Part shown: in pieces, positions 1 to 10,036 of the stretch | Position numbering within the stretch: the stretch's first letter is position 1 | How the letters are laid out: every line of letters starts with the position of its first letter | Assembly (NCBI GenBank): GCA_018398765.1 | Contig: JAHBMJ010001942.1 | Coordinates: 1-20,054, forward strand | Length of the DNA stretch: 20,054 nt | From: Chromera velia | Taxonomy: Eukaryota; Sar; Chromeraceae | Reading direction: 5' to 3' | Notes under the pieces: model-generated | Told to the model about the DNA's origin: nothing | The model's input: only the letters and a program-made list of their open reading frames with translations | The model's database searches: none | Program-made: the position numbers and the translations under genes

Positions 1-703
1 CGGGGATCCTTCATTGCTCGCGGAAATTGTCAGGTACGCAAACAAGTATAGACATTTTGCTTTGATTGCTTTATCAATATATGCTTGATTGTGTCATCTT
101 CTGAATTCCTTCTTGCCATCTTATTGATTGATTCTTTTTAGTTGCTTGCATACTTGTGTTGACAGAGTAACGTGATCTAAATCTCTTTTTCGCTCTGTCT
201 GACTGTCTAGTTGAATGCAACACCAGCAGCTGATAGATGAACAACTGATCTATGATTATTCTTTGCAGACAGAGGAGACCTCGTCCGTAGAGACACTTCT
301 CCAGTGGGGGCCTTCGTGGCATGAGCGACTGATGACGGGACCAGACTGCGTTTGGACAGGACAGTTGGCCCTTGTCTGGGCTCATGTCTGTCAAGTATGT
401 TTTCGCTGTGGAAAGCGAGTGTGGGAGTGTGGAGGCTTCACTGCTTGCCAAACTGAGACGGCAGTTCCATCAACAGTGCCTAACGTGCCCAACATAAAAA
501 TGGTTCTCCCAATTGGCCGACCGTTCAGGAAAGACATGCACCCACAGTGCCGCAAGGCACATGTCCGCTGCCATGAGCCGAATACTGACTGTCTTTGGGC
601 TCTCACAAACAAGAAAAAACGAGCCGCGGCCAGAGAGTGTGAGTGTGGGCAGGCAGTAAAGAACAAGAAATGTTTTTGCCCCAAAAAAGATCCAGAAAGT
701 TAA
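1..703 (+). CDS. 3' end of a Cys-rich protein gene of unknown function (partial, two exons)
   Basis: I do not recognise the product. The last exon is read from 269 to the TAA at 701-703. It follows a TTTGCAG acceptor at 262-268. An upstream partial exon at 1-33 ends at a CAG/GTACGC donor and joins it in phase 0. The joined frame is open from the window edge, so the start lies outside. The product is rich in Cys: a cluster CQVCFRCG with further Cys after it, then CRKAHVRC, and a C-terminal ECECG...CFCP set, with a basic NKKKRAAAR stretch between. Spaced Cys pairs suggest metal binding, but the spacing fits no family I know. An alternative is a single unspliced ORF from the ATG at 215, which would drop the exon at 1-33. 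The exon structure is inferred; the open frame and the Cys pattern are directly visible. Confidence 0.45.
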
Positions 704-1041
704 GTTTTTCATCCTAAATTCATTTCATAAACTCTTATAAATACACTATAGAGACCTAAAACTAAAAGTAGGTACAAATCAATGCCCAGGGGATGCGCAG
801 ACCGCGCGCCACTGTGTTTAATTTTTATGCACATCTGCGGCTGAAATTAAGGATCAAAGAGTCGAGAGAGGTACGTTAGATTCTGTGGCATCTGTGCAGA
901 CGAGTGCACGTGCATGGGGCATTAGCTTTTCGACTTAAGAAGAAGAACTCCCAGATGTGGGGGTTTGATTCGATTCTTTTGTTGCGGCCAAGAACCGGCA
1001 CTCGTAATCTCAACAGATCCAGCTCGTGTGTTGCATGAAGA
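704..1041. other. Intergenic spacer / 5' region of the RCC1-repeat gene
   Basis: No coding exon was found. It begins with an AT-rich stretch containing a TATAAATA-like run near 736, which could be 3' UTR of the gene on the left. An out-of-frame ATG at 1035 lies seven bases before the start I chose for the next gene and opens a 55-codon frame that overlaps its first exon. Confidence 0.5.
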
Positions 1042-3764
1042 ATGCGGGCCGTTGCGAGGTCTGTTCAGCTCCTTGCAGGGGCTGTGCTTCTCCTTGGTGC
1101 AGCAATAATCCTTTGGTACAGATACCTTCCTTGCGCTCTTCCGGTCCGCTTGTCACCCTTCTGCACGGAAGAGCAGGAACCAACTCCTAGTGGTCAGTGA
1201 AGCTCTCTGCTCCTTGTGCAACAAGTAGAACAACACCTGACCTTTCCAATCTGCGCACTGTCTGTTCATGCCTCGATAAGCATGTGCCAAGCATCTTTGA
1301 CACGGTATGGCTTCCTACTTACTCAGAGAATGTCTTTGATTTGTTGTGGCTGCAGAGGCGGCATCTCTGAGGGAACGTGACATCGACACTGAGGACCCAA
1401 CTGACGGTCAGCTGCATGCATCTGAGGGGTCAGACTGACGAGCCGTGTTTGGATGGAGAGCAGCGGCAGTGTATGATTTTGGGAATCCATTGATTCGTTT
1501 CCTCAATCCTGCTGTCTGTCTTTTGGGTATTGCAGGAATTTCCACTCCATTTGAAGTGTCAAGCATCGCAACTGGGTGGCGTCACTCCCTCATGATTGCC
1601 ACGCACAAGGGACACGGGCACGTGGAGAACAAACTTTTTGTGTTTGGAAACAACGAAGAAGGTCAATTGGGGACAGGATCGACGTTGCGCTACTCCAAGC
1701 CGACTGAGCTGAAGGCCGTGGGTGACGTTGTCGATGTCTGCGGGGGAAATGCGCACTCACTCGTCAGTCTGACCTTCTTTTCCATACTGAAGTCTTCAAC
1801 ACACATGCATATATAGATGATACATGTATGCTCTTTTCTCTGCTGCACTCTTTGGGTACCATCGGCCCTTCCCTTGTTCTCGTTCGATCGCTCTCTCCTC
1901 TTCCTCTTTACTCCATGCCTTCTTGTCAACTCATTTCCGTTTGAGCTGCCTTTCGGAGTTTCTCTCTCTCTTTCTCCTGGCGTTTCAGTCTGACCACCTA
2001 CTTCCTGTCCATTGGTCCGCCTACCTCTACACTTCAACACTGTTCTTGCTTCCTCTCTCTTCTCCTGATTTTTACACCGTCTGCCCCTCGGTCTCTCTCT
2101 CCCTCCCTCCGTCTGTCCGTCCGTCCGTAGAAGAATGAGAGAGGGGAAAAAAGGAACCTATGGTCTGGTCTGTATTTGTGCATGTATGAGTGTCCATCCT
2201 TCTGTGTTTTCGACGATTGTTCTGCATGCAGACTGTCGACAGAGAGGGCAAAGTGATGGCTTTTGGGAGAAATTTTAGGGGAATGCTGGGGAATGGGAAG
2301 AGCGGGGATGGGGCGGAATCGTACACCCCCGTGGAATCCGACTTCAGTCGTTTTTCGGCTTTCGGAAAGGTCGTGGGGGTCGCGTGCGGATCCGAACACA
2401 GGTCTGTGTGCATGTGTATTTGTCCAGGGTCAGGTCAGGGGGGGGAGGTTGACAGCTTTGAATCTCTTTTCGTCTCTGCTGTATTTGTTTTGCGAAAGCC
2501 GTAGGGACTCTTTTTGATTTGCACTTGTGAGAGGATGCGTGAGGGTCCAAGGGTATGCTTTCTCTTTTGGAGGACCCGCCTGCCTCACTAACTGGCTCTT
2601 TCTTTGTCCGCCTGCCCGCCTGCCCGCCTGCCCGCCTGCCTGCCTGCCTGCCTGACTGACTGACTGCCTGCCTGCCTGCACATGTGCCGGTATGTTACAC
2701 ATTCGTGCTCGCGGACATTCCGTGCTGCTGCATGTCTGTCGCATCTGGGAGCTGTCCTAGTTTCTATTCTGCCTGCTTTTTCATGCATTTTGTCAATCGT
2801 ACCTTATGCTTGCAGCGCTGCTTGGACGGAGAAAGGTGCGCTCTTTGCGTGGGGAAGCAACGAGAAGGGGCAGCTGGGGGTGGGAGACGCCAGAATTCGT
2901 GACAGGCCCACCAAGGTAGAGGGAGGCCTGAAGAACGAAAGAGTCGTCGGTGTGAGTGCGGGAAGGTATCATACCCTGGCAGTCTGTGCGTCAGGGCGAG
3001 TTTATGCATGGGGAGCGGGGGGGAAGGGTCAGACAGGTCTGGGTATGGGGGGGAATTTTGACCCCCACCAGTATGTGAACGAACCGATGGAGGTGCGGCT
3101 TCCGGATGGGGTTATGGCCACGGGGGTTGCCGCAGGGGAGGAGCACTCTCTTGTGGTGAGTGCCTCACAGCAGGTGTTTGCGTTTGGGGACGGATATTTT
3201 GGTCAATTGGGGACAGGGAAGTTGCCCCCACACCCCTTGCAGTCGAATATGAACTCCCTCAAACCAATAGAGGTAGCGGCTCTCTCAGGACTAGGGGTGG
3301 AATCAGTAACCGCAGCCGACGACGCAAGCTTTGCCACAACATCGGAAGGGGCCCTCTACGCGTGGGGGTACGCTTATCACGGCCAGCTCGGGTTGCCTGT
3401 TGAGGCGCAACGAGAGAGTCGGATAGGCATACCCACGGAGGTACTCTCCAGGGGGGTTAAGTCAGTGGCAAAAGTGAGTACATCTTGGCACTCGCTGGTT
3501 CTGATGCAGAACGGTTCCGTCCTCGCAAGTGGACTGAACGACAGCGGACAGTGCGGTCTGGGTGAGAGTGCGCCTGAGAAGCTGGAAGAGTGGAGAGCAG
3601 TCGAGCCCCTTGAACAGGAAGAAGAGGAAGAGGGGACAAGTGAAGTAGCAAGTGAAGGGCGAGGGACACAGAAAGGGGAAGAAGGGGAGAAAGAAAAAGA
3701 AAAAGAGAAAGTGGGAGAGAAAGAGGAGGAGAATGCCGGTTTTCAAGTGGTGCAGTTCAGTTGA
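1042..3764 (+). CDS. Membrane-anchored RCC1-repeat (seven-bladed beta-propeller) protein, five exons
   Basis: Exons are 1042-1192, 1356-1406, 1536-1762, 2232-2401 and 2816-3764. All junctions agree in phase and give 515 residues. Donors 1, 2 and 3 begin GTCAG; acceptors end TGCAG. Residues 8-29 form one hydrophobic segment after a short basic N-terminus (MRAVARSVQ), so a signal anchor or mitochondrial presequence with a membrane helix is likely. Seven RCC1 blade signatures of the type [VL]-x-A-[FW]-G-x4-GQLG start near residues 101, 151, 209, 262, 320, 380 and 435, with HSL-type turns before them, so the propeller appears complete. Residues from about 460 to 515 are a Glu/Lys-rich tail. RCC1 propellers act in GTPase exchange or as scaffolds. 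The N-terminal anchor recalls the mitochondrial RCC1L/Fmp25 group rather than nuclear RCC1, but that assignment is inference. Exon 2 is the least certain exon: it is in phase and could be skipped. Confidence 0.85.
1193..1355 (+). other. Intron 1 of the RCC1-repeat gene
   Basis: Donor GTCAGTGA at 1193 follows the exon base G; acceptor GGCTGCAG ends at 1355. The intron is 163 nt and in phase 1. Its removal carries the frame from the membrane anchor into a short acidic linker. The in-frame TGA at 1198-1200 would end the protein after 52 residues if the intron were retained. Confidence 0.6.
1763..2231 (+). other. Intron 3 of the RCC1-repeat gene, pyrimidine-rich
   Basis: The donor GTCAGT at 1763 directly follows the codon for Leu in the AHSL turn; the acceptor CATGCAG ends at 2231 and the next codons read TVDREGKV. 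Joining them rebuilds a standard RCC1 blade boundary in phase 0. The 469-nt intron contains long CT-rich tracts (about 1860-2130), including CTCTCT runs and a CCGT repeat near 2110-2130. Confidence 0.8.
2402..2815 (+). other. Intron 4 of the RCC1-repeat gene
   Basis: Donor GTCTGT at 2402 follows CACAG; acceptor CTTGCAG ends at 2815. Joining gives HSAAWTEKG, the expected blade-boundary sequence. The intron carries a CCTG/CCCG tetranucleotide tract at about 2609-2679. Confidence 0.85.
2609..2679. repeat. (CCTG/CCCG)n tetranucleotide microsatellite
   Basis: A run of four-base units alternating GCCT and GCCC, with three GACT variants near 2654, lies inside intron 4. It explains the Gln/Ala/Gly-rich open frames seen on the opposite strand here. 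Confidence 0.9.
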
Positions 3765-5135
3765 TTGTTCGTCGTGCATGCGCAAGTGGCGCAGTCTGGT
3801 TGTTGCGACGGCCACCTGGTTTCATCAACCAGGCTAATTTTGCTTGTCCGTTTTTAATTCGTTCTCGCCCTGTTTCGAGTAATCGGTGCACAGCATCGCT
3901 TAAGCAGCGTGTTAAAGGTGGTTGTGCCACCAATCGTTTCAGGTTCAACTTTAGTGGGCATTGTGAATAAAGAAGGCAGTGACCAAACGGCCGAGTCCAC
4001 GTACTTTCTTCTTGACCAGAAACGACGGGACAACCAAGGTGCGTGCTTGTATGCGGTCGCACTGTTTTTGTCCTATGCAAACCAATTCGGCCGATTCAGA
4101 GGATTGTTCAGAAGTGAAGTAAAAGAAGAATTAGGTGGGGAGTGCGCTTACAGGTGGGAGTTTTGAGACACTGACATGTCAATGGACAGAAAGAACGAGC
4201 GTTCGATGCATGCATCAAATCGATTCACTTAATTCAGGATCGATTCTTCGCGATGGGGTGAAGCTAGAATGATGTGACTGTAGAGAGAGGCCGAGCTGGG
4301 CAGGCTGATGATGATGAAGTGATGTGAAGTGCCGGTATCTGCCGTTGCATTTTGCTGCGTCTGGCACATCGACTGCTGAAGTCTGAAAACGCTGAAAGGC
4401 AGTCCTGCAGGCTGAATTAATGAAAAACATTGCAGGGCGGCAAAAGTGCAACAATATGAGGCCTGCGGGCAGGGAAAGCTATATCAATCAATCAATCAAT
4501 CAATCAATCAATTATAACTGTAGTACAAAAATTGCTTGAAATCGATCATTGTTGAAAATAGTTTTTCAGTGAATTTCTATTTTTATAAAATGACAAAGAC
4601 AAAAATTTTTTAACTTTAGTCTTTAGAGTTTATGCAGTCTTAAGTTCAGACTGTTTCAGTGCAACTTGAATCTAGCCTTCAATATATAGCTAGCCAATTT
4701 TGAGTCTTTAAAAGAATATATATACTTTTTGACAACTTTTTGGCTGAGCCTTAGTGCTAAAAAAAATTAACATCGATCTCTGACTACATATATATTGAAG
4801 ACATGTATTTGAATTGAATTGGAACGATCAAATCTTCCGTGGATGCTGACACGCACGGAGAAAGAAAAGCTGTTGGTATCACATTGTTTCAGATTTGCCT
4901 TTGTCTACATAAACTTAGTTGATCTGTAAGTAAGTTTGATACATGCTCATGACAAAATTCATGGGTTTGTGTACGCTTTTACGGGTCTCTCGCAAGGCGC
5001 AATGAGCGACATTAATCTACGCACATGCGCGAAAGCAACACAAATTGCGTCATTTCATCATGCAGTGTTTTTATCCGCGTTTGTGCCGGATGGATGCAAC
5101 TAAGATCAACCGAATGCCTTCTTTTAAAGTATTCC
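3765..5135. other. 3' UTR and AT-rich intergenic region
   Basis: The first 400 bases keep moderate GC and several short open frames, none with recognisable content; they probably include the 3' UTR of the RCC1-repeat gene. From about 4480 the sequence is AT-rich with TATATA runs (4681-4730, 4785-4795) and has no credible gene. A TGCATGCATC palindromic stretch lies at 4207-4216. Confidence 0.5.
4483..4512. repeat. (ATCA)n tetranucleotide microsatellite
   Basis: About seven uninterrupted copies of the four-base unit ATCA (or CAAT). Confidence 0.95.
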
Positions 5136-6009
5136 CTAGGGTTGGACACTAAAGTTTTAAAGTTTTTTTTTGTTAAAGTTTTTTTTTTACCCTTTAGACT
5201 TTATTTTAAAAAAACATTTTTCAATCAGTTTTTGAGTAGATCGTTAATTAAGTCAGTCATAAGTTAGACTCATAACTAAACTAATCAACTAGCCTACATA
5301 GAAGATGGCACAAGCTTAGTCTCTTTAAGTTGAAATTTATGTTCACATTGAAAATAATTATCAGCAAGATCGATCGGATTTAGCATCGGAAGAAAAGTGA
5401 TTGGATGACATTACGGATTAAAAGTTCGGATGTACTTGTACCAGGAAGTAAACACTCGCAATCATTAGAATCAATGGATTTCAGATCAGGTATGCAATGC
5501 AAGAATTCCTTTTCATCCAGCGACTTGACATAAGAACGCGCCTAAAAACGCACATAAAGAAAGTCTATGTATGAAGCCATCAAGAGATCGAATTCAAGAA
5601 TCATGTACACAGAATTTGTGCTCGCGACATTCATCAAACACATGGCAAGAAGTCCAGCGATTGAGGAGTACTACATAGATTTTCTGCATGCGATAGGTGA
5701 TCAACACAAATGCATATAACATGAACAAACTCGACTTTGCCTTGTCTGCATTTAAAGGTACGAATGATTGCACAAAAAGAGAAGAAGAAAAAAGAGGACA
5801 GATGAAAGGGATAACTATAGTATATCTAGTAATTTATAAAGTATCAACTTCGTCTGCAATAATATAAATGAAACCAACTTCTCTAGCAATGTCTTTTAAA
5901 TGAGCTTTTACATGTCTGGTTGCATGTTTACTTTTAAAGTTTTAAAGTTAAAGTTTAAAGTTTTGCAAGCAAACTATATTATAAAAAAAACTTTAGTGTC
6001 CAACCCTAG
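5136..6009. mobile_element. hAT-like non-autonomous inverted-repeat element (874 bp)
   Basis: The ends are perfect 23-bp inverted repeats at 5136-5158 and 5987-6009, beginning CTAGGGTTGGACACTAAAG. The flanking octamers AGTATTCC (5128-5135) and AGTACTCT (6010-6017) match at six of eight positions, as expected for an old 8-bp target-site duplication. The TAGGG start fits the YARNG end consensus of hAT transposons. Both ends carry clustered subterminal TTAAAGT repeats (5155-5190 and 5935-5963). The interior is AT-rich and holds no transposase frame, so the copy is non-autonomous. The family assignment rests on end sequence and duplication length only. Confidence 0.7.
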
Positions 6010-6626
6010 AGTACTCTTGTTATACAGTTATGTCAACAGACAAAGACCCAAGTAAAAGACGTGACAGCGTAGTGAAGTCATGCACTACAGCTTGAGATTT
6101 AGACGTCTATTTAAGTTAAATCCTAAGTTAAATCGCGTTGATTTATAAAGCTAGTAAACCGACGTTTTATAGGCTTGATAATCAAGCTTTGATTTCGTCA
6201 ACCCATGTCATGCAATATATATATATATATATATATATACGTTTGTTTAAAACTTTTTGAAGACATCAAAGAAAGTCAATCTATATTCAACTAAATATTT
6301 AATAGAATCAATACTACTATAGATAGTAGGAATGGTTTTCAAGTTTGTAGGGGAGAGTTCTGGTAGAATGGCGACAGTGCTTTAGTTAGGGCTAGGCTCC
6401 AGTACTAACTATATTACTATGACTACCATACTCTAGGCCACACCTAGGTCCACACTATTAAATCTAGATTGATACTATTATTGTCACACTAACGTATATG
6501 TCATGTATTAATAACTGCTAAGCCTGAGTGACAAAATTTAATGCACATGACACACATAGATCCACAGTATATATAATCCATAGAATGATTCACTATGTTA
6601 TTACATAAATCAGACATGACAAATCT
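6010..6626. other. AT-rich intergenic region with a dinucleotide repeat
   Basis: No gene is visible. It contains an (AT)n tract at 6215-6239 and scattered TATATA motifs. Confidence 0.6.
6215..6239. repeat. (AT)n dinucleotide microsatellite
   Basis: About twelve uninterrupted AT units. Confidence 0.95.
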
Positions 6627-6630
6627 TGTA

Positions 6631-6811
6631 GTGTTACACATTAAAGTGTGCATTATTGTTATTCAAAAAGTATAGAAGAAGCATAGAAGATGAGAAGCTT
6701 AAACTAATAATGGTATAAGATGTTTACTAAAACATTAAGTATTATCAGTTTGAGCTTTTCATCTTTTGTACTTTTTATACAACAATTATGCACACTTTAA
6801 TGTGTAACACT
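6631..6811. mobile_element. Palindromic MITE of Tc1/mariner type (181 bp)
   Basis: The two halves are inverted copies of each other. The first 22 bases (GTGTTACACATTAAAGTGTG and on) match the reverse complement of the last 22 without a gap, and homology continues, with mismatches and small indels, almost to the centre (AGCTTAAACTAATAAT against AGCTCAAACTGATAAT). A TA dinucleotide flanks both sides (6629-6630 and 6812-6813), as in Tc1/mariner insertions; the complementarity extends two bases beyond. There is no coding capacity. The whole element could fold as one hairpin. Confidence 0.7.
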
Positions 6812-6815
6812 ACAG

Positions 6816-9094
6816 GATTGGACCAGGTGTATGTATTATCCACACCCTTTTTTCGTTTTTAAATGCGAAAACGTTCACGATCACGAAAAGGATGAAGGAG
6901 GACAAAAGCATGTCGAAGCAGGTCGAGGATTGAGCGGGGTTAGGGACAGCAAATAAGTACCCCTTGCATGCCTATCTCCCACTCGGTTCGCACCGAGACT
7001 CAATATCCAGTCAGACTTGCGAACATACCACGGAGATCGATTGATATCCTGAAGCATGCTCAAAGCATAAGAATTTTTGGAGGTGCAGCTCGATCGGTAT
7101 ATCGGCTTACCTTCATACAGTTCCTTCGTTTGCTTTCGTCAAGTCCTTTTCACTTATGCAGACAGTCTTTTTAACAAATTCCTTCAGTTTACTTCAAGAC
7201 AAAGAGAGGGTCTCCCAATAGATTTTTACTGATGCGAGCGGTTGTAAGAGGTTCAGATACCAACCTCCTCATATTCAAGACAAACAAACAAAATTCAGTG
7301 ACAAAGAGTATGGAAACACTGACATGCTACCCATGCAGACAGGTAGAAGTGCCATAAATTTCTACCTTTTCCACAAACAGTGGGACATGAACATTCATTT
7401 TTAGTAGATGTACATGCTTCAAAAAGTAACTGTTCAAAGCTTTCTATCGCAGCCTTATGAAGACATCCGTCTACGTTCGAACGGTTTGCTCTCGTATTAT
7501 GCGCAAGAAGGTTCCGGCCCATCAGAAAGTCGGATTTTGTGACACTTTCATGTATGTATGCATGTATGCATAACTCACTGTCTCTGCATGTATGTTTGAC
7601 GATGCATACACGTAAAAACATAAAAGAGGGGAAATGCAGACGGAAGGAACAAAAGAAAAAGATTTAAAAAGTAGAAAAGAAGAAGGAAGGTTAGACATAG
7701 AATGAATGAAGGAGAAGTCGAATCGTTAGATTGTCATTGAAACCTTTTAAACAGGACATGCCATTGGATCATGGTACATTATGAAAAAGAGAGGAGAAGA
7801 CTATACTGCGAGAGGAGAAAGAGGTAAGAAAAGGAAAAAAGGAGGAAGAAGGAAAAGAAATGAAAGGGAAAGAAAAGAAAATAGGCGACAGAAGAATGAA
7901 AAGAAGAAAGAGATTTTGAAAGAAGAGAAGTTTAACCATCTGTTAGAAAGTTCTTTTCTCTTTCTCGTCCTCTTTCTGATTTCTTTTCCTTGACACTTCT
8001 TTTAATCTTTCCCCCAGTTCTTTTTATTTCTACCGAATTTGAAATATAAAATAGAATACGGTTACAGAAAGAGTAAAAGCTCTAAATGAGAGAAACAATG
8101 GGGCTACAAACGGATAAAAGAGAGAAAAAAAAAATTAGGGGAGAGACAGAGGAGGCCCTGGGGTGAATCCGAATAAAAAAGTAATAAAATAAAGGAAGGA
8201 GAGGGAACAAACCAAAGGAAAAAACGCCCACGGTTGAGTGAAAAGAAGCTTTCTTCAACTTTCTTTTCATTCTTTCATTTATGGCCTGAAAAACAGTCGA
8301 GGGATGAAAGAACTGCTCTGTCTGTCTGTTCGACCTGCTCAACACTGAGGGCAGTCAGAGAAGCCGGGGTGGTCTTCATATATGTACATGCCCGCCGTGA
8401 TGTCCCCTGGTCGATAGTAGTTTCCCCTAAACAACGCTTTATATGCAAACACTGGCTAGCCGAGACGTACGTCCCTTTTATGCAAAGCTAACTGTCTTTC
8501 TCTGCATCTATTGCATGAACGATAGCCCCCTCTTTGGTACGTGTATACATAATCGTTCCTCTTCCCCTTCCTTCTAGAATTTCATCCAAACAAAATTTAA
8601 AGTGTATTCAGTCGCCGAGAAACGTTCCCTACATTGATTATAAGGCCTTTCTCCTTCCTCCTCTTCCTTTTTGTTATTGCTACAGCCTATAGATCGAAAA
8701 GGACAAGCGGACACTTCCTGAGACGGGAAAATTGGTTATCTGCCTTCCACTTCCGGTTGTCTGCAAAGCAGACACTGTTCTTCTACTGTCGGATGCAGTC
8801 TCTGTCAAAAATAATCACGCCCCTTGAACCCACTCTCCCACCGCGCTCTGCAAAGGTCTGATATTAAATGATGACCGCACGGCAGAGGATGAGTCCCTTC
8901 CCCAGTACATGGATCCTCCTGTCCTGCTCTCTCATTTAATCTGTTACAAATGCACCATCTCCCAAACCACACTAACTCGGGAAGGGGTACGACGTGGAGT
9001 GCGAAGGGATGGAGTCTCTCGTCTAGCTGTGCTCTTGTTTCCACTCTAAGACTTCCCAATTCTCTCCTCCTTTCAATCTATTCCCTTGTCAGAT
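6816..9094. other. Long intergenic region without a supported gene
   Basis: Open frames occur here but none is convincing. A minus-strand frame at 7295-7621 has several Cys and no known motif. A Lys/Glu/Arg-rich frame at 7781-7993 comes from purine-rich DNA. A minus-strand frame at 8805-9059 has a Cys/His set (CIC, DPC, PCGHH, DLC) that loosely resembles a zinc finger but has no splice or start support. Long purine-rich tracts run from about 7625 to 7930 and 8080 to 8225. A (TGTATGCA)-like repeat lies at about 7552-7570. Confidence 0.45.
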
Positions 9095-9402
9095 CTATTT
9101 CTGGATCTCCCTCTTCCCTCCTGGCCTGCATGGCAAATCAGCCCGGATTTCTGCATTCTTTCTTAGACTAGCTGCAAGTTCCAGGCAGGATGGAAGACCG
9201 GACGGCACTGCAAGGGACTGTGCAGAGGGAGCTTCAGCATGGAATTATACAGAGACAACTTCAGCGTGGGGCTGTGCAGGAGGGGCTTCAGCGGAAGGTT
9301 GCACAGGGAAGGAGGAATCAGAGGAAGGGCCAGGCACAGGGAAGGGGAAATCTCGCCTCACAAATTGTTCCGGCTCAGCATCTGGGAGAGTAGGCTCTGG
9401 GA
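9095..9402 (-). pseudogene. Possible degenerate coding exon with 9-residue Pro/Ala/Glu repeats
   Basis: Reading leftward from an acceptor-like CTTGCAG ending at 9403, the frame begins PEPTLPDAEPEQF, continues through a Pro/Ser-rich stretch and enters 9-codon repeats QPSAEAPPA and QPHAEVVSV. The third unit starts with TAA at 9247-9245 where the others have a Gln codon, then continues in frame as FHAEAPSA and on to ELAASLRKNAEIRADL, stopping at TAG (9097-9095). An open frame on both sides of one nonsense codon suggests a disabled exon, a sequencing error, or a true end at the TAA. The exon phase (1) would fit a weak GTAGAC donor near 10055 in the gene to the right, but that link is speculative. 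Confidence 0.35.
9200..9301. repeat. 27-bp tandem repeat, about 3.7 units
   Basis: On the minus strand, units run 9301-9275, 9274-9248, 9247-9221 and a partial 9220-9200. Each is built around GCTGAAG and ends TGCA or TGTA. Units diverge by several substitutions but keep their length. Confidence 0.75.
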
Positions 9403-10036
9403 CTGCAAGCTAGACTGTAAGTCCCCGGAGGTATACGGTAACCGTTCTAAAGAATGACTGCATTTCGTTGAGCTCTTGGTATAGGGTGCAGGTGTTACTC
9501 ATTATTAGCGGAATGGATGACCTTTCCCTGATACGGTCTTCCGCCATGCCAAAACACTTGTCAGACTCCTCACACCGCTAGTGAGCCCTTCTGCAGTTCA
9601 CCCGTTCCGTTACCCTCCTCGTGCACTGGGGCGTATCACATTCTCTGGCCAAATGCACCTTGTAGGCGCGAAAGCCCCTCCCCTCTCATCACTCGCCCGA
9701 ATTGAAGGAGATGGGCCTTTCAGTGTCCCACTCCTCCTATACAACTCCCTCTGAGATGTCCAACTCTTGTCTTCGAAAGATGACCCACCAGTGTCCCGAA
9801 CGTGGCCATCCCCCACTGTTGAAGAGGAGGGCGGGGGCTCTTGACTGACGGAAGGGTTTGTCTTATGTCATTCCTTGAACTCGGAAAGCTAGAGCCCGCA
9901 ACAGCACACACATTTGTTCTTCAGTTAAACCTCGTCTGCTGACCCTTGGCTGCTGGTGAGCCTCAAGGATAGAATTTGTAACCCTCTCCCCGCAGATCCC
10001 TCTGCCTTCCCATCCTTAATTAAACCGGCGTAGAAT
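9403..10036. other. Spacer or intron without a supported gene
   Basis: Short open frames on the minus strand (9720-9911, 9610-9816) have no recognisable content. A minus-strand frame at 9925-10200 reads plausibly (LAGGQERIDVDCSSLNRFYA) but overlaps the end of the neighbouring gene in another frame. This could be 3' UTR of that gene or an intron leading to the segment at 9095-9402. Confidence 0.35.

Noticed and set aside
1824-2138. Ser/Leu-rich plus-strand frame
   Set aside because: It lies inside intron 3 of the RCC1-repeat gene and reflects its CT-rich composition.
7781-7993. Lys/Arg/Glu-rich plus-strand frame
   Set aside because: It comes from a purine-rich low-complexity tract that is open in more than one frame.
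8634-8861. Open frame with a signal-peptide-like start (FSFLLFLFVIATA)
   Set aside because: It starts with TTG, not ATG, and the rest shows no domain or splice support.
8805-9059. RING-like Cys/His pattern on the minus strand
   Set aside because: The spacing does not match RING or other known fingers, and no start or splice site supports an exon.
9190-9393. Plus-strand Gln/Arg-rich repeat frame
   Set aside because: It is the complement of the 27-bp repeat; the minus-strand reading has longer, more protein-like flanks.
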